From positions 620,001 through 684,000 of the forward strand of contig JANHCV010000010.1 of NCBI GenBank assembly GCA_025594325.1: a stretch of DNA of 64,000 nucleotides, read 5' to 3'. This DNA is from Blastocladiella emersonii ATCC 22665 (taxonomy: Eukaryota; Blastocladiomycota; Blastocladiomycetes; Blastocladiales; Blastocladiaceae). Each line of letters starts with the position of its first letter. The stretch's first letter is position 1. Position numbers and translations under genes: made by a program. Of the stretch, positions 47,407-55,901 are shown one piece after another. The notes beneath the pieces were generated by a model. That model was not told where the DNA came from, searched no databases, and was given only the letters and a program-made list of their open reading frames with translations.

Positions 47407-48459
47407 CTACCACACGTCGTCAGCTACGGCTCTCAGCGACACTGAGCATGCCCGCGTACCAATGTGCTCGACCTCGATCAGCGCCGGGACCGGGTGCGCC
47501 GGCTGGTGCATCAGGACCACGACGTGCCGGACCAACCGCGGCGACGCGCACGTCGCGACCAGGGACCCGTCGTCGCCCAGCGGCGCGAACGGTGTCACGG
47601 TCCATCCCTTCGTGGAGGGAACCGACGCCGGGTCGATCCCGCCGCGCTGACGCTGGTGCTCGGTCCATGCCTCGAGGTCTACGCGGGATTGGCGGTGTGA
47701 GGGTTGATCGCGCGGAGCGGGTGAGGGCGTACCCGAACGAGAGAACGGCTCGAGCGACGCGATCACGATCCCCGACTGCCGCGCGACGCGCGAGTACAGG
47801 CGGATCTCGTGCAGCTCGAAGCACGCGCCGCGCACCGTGTTGAACGAGAGTCTACATCCGCGACACGAGGTCGGCGCCGTTCATGAAGGTCGAGCAGCTC
47901 TGGCGTACCTTGGCCGCAGCGGATCCACCAGCGCGCCCGGCCGGTACTTGGTGTACAGGAACGAGAAGCACTTCTTACTGCTACTCTCCCGCCGCAATAC
48001 GTCAGCCCCACTCCCCCTCACCCTCTCAGACATCGCGTACCGAACGACCCAGTCCTCGCCGGGTGTACACTCGAACGCCGCGTTCTGCGTGTCACCTCCC
48101 GCCGCACAGTTCCCCGCCACGCACGACCGCGGGTACGGCCGCGTGAACGCGCGCCGGCTGCGCAGCAGCACCGCCGTGGCCGGCGTCCCGTCGCGCCACT
48201 CGGCCGGCGGTGGGTGGTACGGTTCTCGCGGGACCAGGATCCCGTTGCGCCGGCGCACGAGGAGCGGGACGGGCTGCGCGGGCTCGGACTCGTCGGCGCC
48301 CAGGGTGAGCCGGCGGTCGCGCCGCGCACGGTCGGTGCGGGACGGGAGTGGCCAGCCTTCGGCCGCGGCGGCGGTGGCGGCGCTCGGCGGGGTGTCGTGG
48401 TCGATGGCAGGGCCACGGGTTGGCGAGAGCGAGACTGGATCGATAGTGCGTGATGGCAT
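47407..48459 (-). CDS. Unknown spliced protein, 331 aa
   Basis: Exons 48459-47909 and 47851-47407 join over a 57-nt intron (GTACGC...GTAG) in frame. I do not recognise the protein. Exon 1 starts MPSRTIDPVSLSP and is rich in Arg, Pro and Ala; later parts look globular (GGDTQNAAFECTPGEDWVVRY; KKCFSFLYTKYRPG; across the splice LSFNTVRGACFELHEIRLYS). No signal peptide or membrane segment is evident. The matching phases at both splice sites and the standard GTACG donor argue that it is a real gene. Both exons have competing open frames on the opposite strand, which lowers certainty. Confidence 0.6.
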
Positions 48460-48843
48460 AGTCAGAATGAGTTACAGAGCAAGTTGTAGTGAGTGGGTTA
48501 GTTAGGCAAGTCTTCCACGCCTGATTTGGAGAGCGGGAGAGGAGACGCGGGCCGGGTGGGAAACGGAGAGCCGTGCGACGCGTCGGGTCACGCGAACTCA
48601 AGGCCCGGGCTCCGCCTGTTACCACGGCGGTCCCTGACTGCACTAAGCTCCGCTCGAGCCCCGACTGGGCGTCTGTCTCTGGAATATTTTTTTTTTGTCG
48701 CTCAACAGCCTTGCCAACGGCCATCGACTGCGCAAGAGCCGCGTCGCGTCGCGTTTCAGCGTCACGTGAGGTGATCGGCGCGCCTTCAAGCCGTGCGCAG
48801 CCGCTCGCCGCCCGTTCTCCCTCATACCCGCGCCGCCCTCTTA
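48460..48843. promoter_or_regulatory. Upstream region of the F-box/LRR gene
   Basis: 384 bp between divergent genes, with a T9 run near 48690 and TCACGTGA at 48762-48769. About 60 bp around that motif recur in diverged form at 51565-51625. Confidence 0.4.
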
Positions 48844-50156
48844 ATGAAACGAATGAATAACATCATGCAACGCAAACGGCTCGCGGTCCCGGACGTGCTC
48901 GACGCTATTTTGACATTCGCCGTGCACAGCCACGACTCCGTCGACCTGGTCGCCATGGCACAGTACTCACGCGTGGCGCCGCGGAGCTGGTGCCCCGGTG
49001 TTTACCGCGCAATCGTGGACCGTGCGACCTCCATCTCTATGGATTGCGCGAGCGCGCTCGGCCGGCTGGACATTCTCAATCTGTGGTTGCGCTCGGGGAA
49101 GCCGCTCAAGTACACGGCGTGCGCCATCAAGGACGCCGAGGAAAGCTACTCGACGCTTGACTGGTGGCGCCGTTCGGGGCTCAAGCTGCCGCATTGCGAG
49201 GTCGGCATGATGACCGAGGTCCACTTTCGGGGCTGTCTGGGCCGCGGGGTATACGTTTGTTTCGTACACTAAGGTTGTCGCAAGCCCTAACAGCATCGGA
49301 CCTGCAGACTCTTTCTCGCGGTATCTTCCATCAAGGCGACCGTCGGATCGAGCGCCTTGTTCCCGCCATCGTCGGTGGCGGCTTGACCGCCGTGACGATC
49401 GAGAAGCTGCGCGTCACCAGCGATGGTATCACGGCACTTTCGAACGCTTTGGCTAGCCGGATTCAGAGAGTCAACTCGGTCACTTTGAGCTTCTGCGATC
49501 TCACGTTCCCGCTCATCGCCGCGCTCCGGCTGCCAAACTCGGTCAAGAAGCTGACGCTGAGCGGAAGCTGGATTGGGGAGGGCGTGCCTTGCGATCTTAT
49601 CCAAAGCGGGCCTCGCGATCTCGCCAGCGGCTGCAGTTCTCTCGATTGCATCTTCCCAAAGCAGCTCGCCAGTCTCAACATTTCCTACTCTCGCTTCGAC
49701 GACGACCCTGGAACCCTGCTCCGCGCGCTTCCGAGCTCACTCAACTCGCTCAATCTTTCCGGAACCATGCTCAGAACCGCCGCCATCCAAAGCCTTGCCG
49801 ACTCGATGCCTCCCACGCTTAACACGCTCAAACTCCGCGAATGCTACATCGGATCGCACGCCCTCATCATTTTGGGGCCGTGCCTTCCGCTGAGCTTAGT
49901 CGAACTCGATCTCACTTCGAACGACCTGTACGGTGACGAGGGCATTGCCGAGCTCAACCCGAGCCGTCTCACTCAACTCGCCTACCTTCACGTCTCGTCC
50001 AACTTGCTGGGCTGCGCGGGCGTCACGGCGCTTCTGGAGCGAATCCCGAGCTCGCTTAACAAGCTGCACATCTCGGGCGTCCGGGTGTGCTGCATTCACC
50101 TCCACTCCATTCACCTGCAGCGCTCGACACTCGAGGTGATTGCTGACGGACTGTGA
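48844..50156 (+). CDS. F-box-like protein with ankyrin-like segment and leucine-rich repeats
   Basis: Exons 48844-49248 and 49308-50156 join over a 59-nt intron (GTATAC...TGCAG, branch-like CTAAC inside) to 417 aa. The N-terminus LAVPDVLDAILTFAV resembles an F-box helix. Residues about 75-120 (LDILNLWLRSGKPLKY...STLDWWRRSGLKLPH) have the LDWW..SGL pattern of degenerate ankyrin-type repeats. Exon 2 carries at least six leucine-rich repeats of the ribonuclease-inhibitor kind (SLNSLNLSGTMLR; TLNTLKLRECYIG; SLVELDLTSNDLYG; QLAYLHVSSNLLG; SLNKLHISG). F-box/LRR proteins select targets for SCF ubiquitin ligases; that function is inferred. Without the intron the ORF would stop at 49272. The start is the Met after an in-frame leader. 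Confidence 0.72.
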
Positions 50157-50509
50157 GAGCGGATGTGGGAGGTCGCAGACGTTCAAATGCTGCCCTTGTC
50201 GTTGCGGAGATGATTCTCAGCTGTATTCCAAGTGTCATGTTCATCTGATTCTCAACCGAGGGCTTCGTGAGGCACCCATCAACGCGAGCTCAGCTTCGCG
50301 GTGCCCCACATTATCAGGGCCGCGCGACGATGGCTTCGGCGACCGTGGTCGCGGCCATGGTCAGGCACACGACGAGCTGAAGTGGGCTGTCTTCGACGAG
50401 GATCACTCAGATGTCAATTTTTCAGCATCGAGGCAGTTTTATCACTCATACATATCACAAACCAATCACAACTGCACTCGAGCCACAGGCCACACGGATA
50501 CGCGGCCGC
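50157..50509. other. Intergenic between convergent genes, no gene seen
   Basis: The AT-richer 3' flanks of the LRR gene and of the small secreted protein gene. No reading frame is worth reporting. Confidence 0.4.
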
Positions 50510-50932
50510 TTAGATGCGGACCCAGGTCTTGGCGTCGGGCGGGAGCGGGGCCGTGTTCCCCTTGGCGCCCGAGAAGCTGACGGTCTTGCACCCCTCGAGG
50601 CGCGAGATCTTGACGTCTTTGGACTTGATCGCGCACGTCCACGTCTGCGAGAGCGTCCACTGTGGGCTCATCCAGAAGCTGACGGTGAGCGCGTCGGCCT
50701 TGGCGTCGTACGACCAGTCGCCCGAACCGCCCGCCTCGACGCACGGGACGCGGCTGCAGCAGATGTCCGACTTGACCACGAGCTTGCCGTCGGCGCCGAA
50801 GGTCGCCGTGTGCGTGCTGCTGACCTTGTACGTGACGGGGACCGGGAACGGGCCCTTGGCGGTAGCGGGGGTGGCGGCGGCGGTAGCGACGAGGGCCAGG
50901 ACGAGAGCGGCGAGGAAGGCGATGGCGTTCAT
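50510..50932 (-). CDS. Small secreted protein, 140 aa, paralogue of the one at 55386
   Basis: Residues 1-20 (MNAIAFLAALVLALVATAAA) are a signal peptide. The mature part has a repeated layout: PVPVTYKVSSTHTATFGADGK, a cysteine pair, CVEAGGSGDWSYDAKADALTV, and SFSGAKGNTAPLPPDAKTW. I do not recognise a family; the pattern suggests a small beta-rich extracellular protein. Alignment with 55386-55796 shows about 60 percent identity by eye, including signal peptide, the AGGSG-WSYDAKADA block and most cysteines. No intron. A TATA box lies 97-104 bp upstream. The two paralogues have the same orientation 4.9 kb apart, so tandem duplication is likely. Confidence 0.8.
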   Translation of the reverse strand: MNAIAFLAALVLALVATAAATPATAKGPFPVPVTYKVSSTHTATFGADGKLVVKSDICCSRVPCVEAGGSGDWSYDAKADALTVSFWMSPQWTLSQTWTCAIKSKDVKISRLEGCKTVSFSGAKGNTAPLPPDAKTWVRI

Positions 50933-51028
50933 GGTGGTGGTGTGGGACTTGGTTGTCGGGAGGATCAGGGGGAGCGTACTTGGCTGACGGGTGAGGCTCA
51001 GACGGTTTGAGGGCGGGGAGCGGCCAGG

Positions 51029-51036
51029 CTTTATAG
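51029..51036 (-). promoter_or_regulatory. TATA box of the 140-aa secreted protein gene
   Basis: CTATAAAG on the minus strand, 97-104 bp before the ATG at 50932. The paralogue at 55386 has the same spacing, but there the box is interrupted by a mobile element. Confidence 0.6.
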
Positions 51037-51564
51037 GGCTAGAGTCGCGTTCTGACCTTGAGCCTCACAGGACCAGGACGGTTACGCCTCGTGGCAATGC
51101 CGGCTCGCTTGGCACGCGCTCGCTGCGGTTTCGTCGGTCGCGACGCGTGTTGCAGCAAGTGCACTGGTGATCCGAGTTGAAGCGAGTCGGTGGCCGAAGT
51201 GCAACGCGGGGAGGAAGCGCTGTCCATGAGTTGCAGGATCCCGCGTTTTGAGTTGGTGGCGCAGCACACACACGCGTGGAACCAGTGCCTCCCTCGCAGC
51301 CCACGCTGTCAGTTGCAATGCCCGCGTTGCGAGAGAATTCTTTCAAGCGGGGGCGCGAGGGCACACGGGGCGAAATCAGGCGCCGCCGATGCGGCGGTCG
51401 GCCGGCCGCGGCTCGGGTCGCAGGACGAGCGCCCCGTTTGAGCTCCTCGCTCCGCACGTTTTTTTGACAGTACGTTTTCTCGCATTGCTCCTCATGCGAG
51501 ACGTGCAGCAGATGCGGTGCTGCGGATGGGGCCGATCCGGATCATCGCCCGCCACGCGGGCCGC

Positions 51565-51625
51565 GTTGCGTCATGTCGCGTTTCAGCCTCACGTGAGATG
51601 ACCGGCGCGCCTCGTGTGTCTGCTG
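51565..51625 (+). repeat. Diverged copy of the 48741-48800 promoter sequence
   Basis: Both stretches share GTCGCGTTTCAGC, TCACGTGA and CGGCGCGCCT in the same order and spacing. A short similar leader follows each (ATGCAACG). The second has no gene behind it, so it may be the remains of a lost paralogue. Confidence 0.5.
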
Positions 51626-51932
51626 GCTTGCCTTCTCCCTATTTGCCACGTCATGCTCAAAAAGACGAAAGACTAGATGCAACGAGTAGGATGAGCTCCC
51701 ACTCTTGACACCCGCCGTCTTGGGCACAGCATTTTGACCAGCGCTCTGTCCCACTGTTGGGTACTGCGTCCGCTTGCGCGCAGAATTGGGCTGCTCAAAT
51801 TCTCCGCTGCTCACACTGAAACTACGAGAAACCAGTCATATACAAGAGATCGACGTTTATACAGCTCTCTCCACGCCATCTAAATCATCCAAAATCGCCG
51901 GATCTCTTGGCTGAGCGCCCGACTCTGGTACT

Positions 51933-52236
51933 TTAGGGCATCGGGGGGTCGTCGTGGCAGATGCGGTCGCAGATGTCGTAGCAGTCGTCGAGGCAGCCGC
52001 GGTCCGAGCCGCAGCGGTCGTCGCAGTTGTTGGCGCACTGGATCCAACACAACTTGGGGCCTACGAAAGTGACGCCGTGAAGAGTAAGCGCTCGGCAATA
52101 GACAAGTCGGAGTGCTCAGGATCGACGTACGAACGATGCCCTCGGTGCCGACCTCGGTGGCGGGCGCGGCAACGACCGTGGTCGCGGTGAGGCCGAGAAC
52201 GGCGGCGAATGCGAAGAGGATCTTGGCAGCGTGCAT
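51933..52236 (-). CDS. Small secreted cysteine-rich peptide, 77 aa
   Basis: Exons 52236-52131 and 52060-51933 join over a 70-nt intron (GTACGT...GTAG) in frame. Residues 1-23 are a signal peptide; a short acidic spacer (APATEVGTEGI) may be a propeptide. The mature part has eight cysteines spaced C-x3-C-x3-C-x3-C-x5-C-x3-C-x3-C-x3-C, with many Asp residues. Such i,i+4 spacing puts the cysteines on one face of each of two helices, as in helical-hairpin peptides. Its role is unknown; it could be an effector, a defence peptide or a structural protein. A TATA box (52313-52319) lies 77 bp upstream. The intron-retaining frame loses all these cysteines, which supports the splice. Confidence 0.75.
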
Positions 52237-53221
52237 CTTGCCTATGGGTTGGTTCGGGAGGAGCTGGTTATCGTCTACGAAGAGCTTGACCTTGCTGCGA
52301 GGGGCCCCGCGCTTTTATAGGCCACCCGGCCGCCTGTTCCATTGCGCGTGCTGCGGGTCGGTGGAACCGCTGCATTACCGCTGGAAGTTGCGCGCAAGTC
52401 TGCGAGTTCCTATTAACGACCGCGACCGACCTTGCGCACGCGAGCGCGAGTCGAATGCAGGAGGATAGGTCGCGCGCGAGCGCTGAACCAGGCGCGTAAA
52501 CTGTAAGAGTCGCGCGCCGGATATGTCCTCGTGATGGGAAATTTAAATCACGAGAGCCGCGGGCGTAAATAAGTCGCATATTGCGGCCCCAGTGACCCTC
52601 AACTGGTCCCTTTCACCGCCTGTCGCATCGGCACACCTCGCGTGGAGCGCGCGAGAAACGGGCCACCCAGTGACAAGATTGGTCGCGTTCATGCGAGCGT
52701 GCTTGATCTGGAACACCTGCTGAGCTCGAACGTTGCCCCGCAACGCGGCGGCGACCCTTTGCGTGCACGCGCAAACTCTTTCAATAGGACTGGGGCTTTG
52801 CACCAGAACGAGGGATTCGGAACCTCACTCATCTCGCAGGCCCACGTTGACCGCGGCCCATTTTGACTTCGACGGGATCCAGTTCGTTCATGCAATTCAA
52901 CTCGGATGCACGAGCCATGGTCTCGGCGGGCATGTGCAAGTTCCGACGCGCCGCGCCACTCACATGACCACCTGCGAAACCCATCAACGCTCGCTTCGGC
53001 GATCGCACAGCGGGCTGACAGCGGTGCTGTCGAGTCAAATTTGAGGGCCGCAAGCGGGACACCGCGCTGGAGTACCGACCTGCCCTTGGCTCCGACGCCT
53101 TGCGCGCCCTTACGTTCACTCCACTCGTGTTCAAGCCTTAGACGAGAGACCACTTGAGGTCAATAGTGAATCATGCATCCCATCATGTTGCAAAAGATCA
53201 AGTATTACGAGGATAAACGCA
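52237..53221. other. Intergenic, with TATA box of the cysteine-rich gene
   Basis: TATAAAA on the minus strand at 52313-52319 belongs to the preceding peptide gene. The rest has overlapping open frames on both strands without recognisable domains, and I see no gene. Confidence 0.4.
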
Positions 53222-54457
53222 TCACAACATCTCGTCCACGGACTTGGCGTTCTCGCCTTCCTTGTCGACGTCGGACCCGCTCGCAGCAGCGTACTCGGCG
53301 GCCATGACCACGAGCGAGCGACGCCAGCGGAGGAAATAGAAGCTCGGCAGACTGACCGTAATCACGGCAATGATCCACGCCACGACGGCGGCCTACGGGA
53401 ACGCCATGAGCGGGGTAAAGATCGCGCCGAGCAAGGCGTAGATCGAGAGAGACGACGTGCCAAGAATGAGCGGACCAATGGCACCCGCAGACACGGCCTC
53501 GCCACTCGACAGCCACACGGAAACGACGTGGTCAGGATCGCGGGAAACATGGACGCGATGCCACCCGCCCACGACGAGATGCTGCCCAGAAGAATCGCGG
53601 TGCCTACGCGTGGTCAAGCGGTGACGTGAGTTTGAATCGCAGCGAGGCATCATAGAGGGGGCGCGTACCCATCGAGGCTGCTGCGAACGCGCCACGTGAG
53701 AGCAGGACGTGCGCGGGGGCGTGTTGGGTGCTGCGCGGAGCCGGTGCAGGGTGCAGACCCGCGAGTATCCCAGTCCCGACCTGGACCGCCGTGCAGCCGA
53801 CGCCGATGAAGAACGTGGCGGCCACATCTGGTGCGAGGACTGGGGTATCGTCAGAGGATGAAGCCACGCTCACGTCGATGGGCGGTAGGATGGCGCGAAA
53901 CAGTCCGACGAGAGCAGCAGCGAAGGCGACCCACAGCGTGATGGTGATCAAGAAGACGACGGTTAGGAGCCGGTACAGCGACAGGTCGGGGTATCGGCGG
54001 CGCATCACGGTCGGGAGCACCTAGAGAGGCGAAAGAAGCGTTAGCGCGAGCGGGTGCTACGCGTCAGGTTATGAGCCGACGTACTCGCCACAAGAGAAGA
54101 TAACTACAGTCAAAGAAGAGTTGAACGTTAGTCGCTGACTATTCCGCCACGGAACTCGGCGAGTACGCACAAGCTGTTGATCATCATCCCAATGGGCACG
54201 GACGCCATACTCTTCTGGAAGTTCTTGAGCCCAGACAGCGTCATACCGGCGCTATCAAGCAACAGCGCGCCATGGTCGAGATCGAGGTCGCGAAACTGAA
54301 GCCAGAATCCGATCGAGGCGGGGACGACGCCGTGCGGCACGCTGCCAATCACGCCGCCGAGGATGCCGCCAAACTTTTCAATGGCGACAGAGACGAGGAT
54401 GCTCACGATGCCGCCGGATACGGCGGTGAGCGAGGCAGTTGCAGCAAGTGGGAGCAT
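53222..54457 (-). pseudogene. Multi-pass membrane protein, probably inactivated
   Basis: Exons 54457-54171, 54103-54085 (a 19-nt microexon), 54020-53669 and 53603 onward fit together in frame, with introns of 67, 64 and 65 nt. The protein starts MLPLAATASLTAVSGGIVSI and has Gly-rich loops (EKFGGILGGVIGSVPHGVVP) and several hydrophobic helices (YRLLTVVFLITITLWVAFAA). In the last part the frame changes near 53540 and a TAG stands at 53393-53395 between two clearly membrane-like stretches (...IFTPLMAFP, then AAVVAWIIAVITVSLPSF). The tail ends EGENAKSVDEML before a TGA. An unannotated intron ending in that TAG is possible but would remove good-looking membrane sequence. I do not recognise the transporter family. 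Confidence 0.6.
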
Positions 54458-54918
54458 GGTTTCGGTTCACGGCGTTGATCCATATGAGGTTACTTTGGCG
54501 GGCGTGGGAGAGAGTACTGCTGGTGCGGGACAGCGGCGGTTTTTGACAGGGCTCTCAGGGTCCCTGCTTCTGTTGCAGGGAGTCTTCCCGTTTCATTCGC
54601 TTCGTCTGGTGGGGAATCGGAGCGTCGTGGGAGCGAGCTCTCGCGTCAACAAGCGCGGAGTCGCAAATGCGAGTCATGAACAGGTGACCGACGCCGCGGG
54701 TGAGGCTGGCCTTGGCGACGGCCGTGGCGCAGCCAACGGATCGGTGATGCAAGTGGCTTTGCTGTCGCTCGCAGCTTCTCACAGCTCTCCGACGCGACGA
54801 GTCCCACCTGATCGGCACGGGGTGAGAGTGTATGCACTCTGACCAGCCATCATGTCGAGCGCAGGGCAAAGTTGATACTCTCTCCCTTGGTTCACCGTGA
54901 CCTACTCTTGCAAACTCG
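54458..54918. other. Intergenic, no gene seen
   Basis: Upstream flank of the membrane-protein pseudogene and of an F-box-like fragment. Nothing recognisable. Confidence 0.4.
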
Positions 54919-55122
54919 ATGGAGCTCATGGAAAACCGACCCGGCGCCGTCGCCGCTGCAGGCCTGAGCGGCCTTACGACGGAACTTGTTGCTGCCGTCT
55001 TGCGTCTCGCGCTTCTGCACGCCGCAGTCGCCGCGGCAGCTCTCAGGTCGCGCTTGCGCGGGTTCTCGTCAAGCCTGAGATTGCTGGCATCAAAAAGATC
55101 GCGTAGCTCAAGGATGTTGTAA
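54919..55122 (+). pseudogene. F-box-like gene fragment
   Basis: Starts MELMENRPGAVAAAGLSG, then LTTELVAAVLRLALLHAAVAAAALRSRL, the same arrangement as the N-terminus of the 794-aa family (MKHM..., LPFDLFEHVVALALPRAAVAAASAAAR). After about 45 residues the similarity ends and the frame stops at 55122. It is a 5' relic of one more family member. Confidence 0.5.
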
Positions 55123-55385
55123 CTGACCCGTCGATCACGCTCAACGGATCAAAACTGTGCGCGGGGCTCGACAAATCTTTCACAGCCAAGTTGAGAAGGT
55201 TTTGGATGAGAATCGCAAAGAGAAACTGTATTGACTCGTTTTGGGCCGCACGGCAGCCAGATACACACTCGTGACACACTTACACGCGAGGATGAGGAGT
55301 TTTGAGGAAGTGGAGGGATTAGGGAGAGGATAGAATCACGCCGACACACGAGTCACGGACGATCTTGTCGCCGTCTCGTCGAAAC

Positions 55386-55796
55386 TTACTGGCGGGTCCA
55401 GGTCGGGGCGTTGGCGGGGAGCGGGGCCTTGTCGGCCTGGGCGCCTGAGAAGCTGACAAGCTTGCAGCCGCCGAGCACCGACACGTTCATGTCGCGCGAC
55501 TTGGTGGGGCACGACCACGTCTGGGCGACTGTCCATGACGGGTTGATGTACATGCGGACGGTCATGGCGTCGGCCTTGGCGTCGTACGACCAGGTGCCGG
55601 AGCCGCCAGCCTCGAGGCACGGGATGCAGACGCAGCGGATCGTCAACTTGATGGTGAGCTTGCCGTCAGCGGCGAAGGTGGCCGAGTGCGTGTTGCTGAC
55701 CTTGTAGGTGGCCGGGACCGGGTACGGAGCCTTGGCGGCAGCGACGGTGGCAACGAGGGTCAGGACGAGGGCGAAGAGGAAGGCGACGGCGTTCAT
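55386..55796 (-). CDS. Small secreted protein, 136 aa, paralogue of the one at 50510
   Basis: Signal peptide MNAVAFLFALVLTLVATVAA, then PVPATYKVSNTHSATFAADGK, cysteines in CVCIPC, AGGSGTWSYDAKADAMTV, a WSC motif, and SFSGAQADKAPLPANAPTW. It is intronless and parallels the 140-aa paralogue throughout. The reading frame is intact, but the TATA region 100 bp upstream is split by the Helitron at 55902-57913, so its original upstream elements now lie 2 kb away. Expression may be lost or changed. Confidence 0.8.
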   Translation of the reverse strand: MNAVAFLFALVLTLVATVAAAKAPYPVPATYKVSNTHSATFAADGKLTIKLTIRCVCIPCLEAGGSGTWSYDAKADAMTVRMYINPSWTVAQTWSCPTKSRDMNVSVLGGCKLVSFSGAQADKAPLPANAPTWTRQ

Positions 55797-55895
55797 GGTG
55801 GTGGTGAGGGGGACTTGGTTGTTGGGAGGTGCAGGGCGAGGTTACTTGGCTAACTGGTGAGGATCAGACGGTTGGAGGGCCGGGGCGCGGCTGCT

Positions 55896-55901
55896 CTTTA
55901 T
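55896..55901 (-). promoter_or_regulatory. TATA region interrupted by a Helitron
   Basis: CTTTAT here matches the first part of CTTTATAG at the paralogue's TATA box (51029-51036). The rest (AGTGTCGCGG after the element's 3' end) lies beyond 57913. Joining the two flanks restores CTTTATAG followed by GTCGCG, as in the paralogue. Confidence 0.65.

Larger units (their letters stand above)
50933..51932. other. Intergenic, promoter of the secreted gene and a promoter relic
   Basis: It contains the TATA box at 51029-51036 and, at 51565-51625, a diverged copy of the F-box/LRR gene's upstream sequence. No supported gene. Confidence 0.4.
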
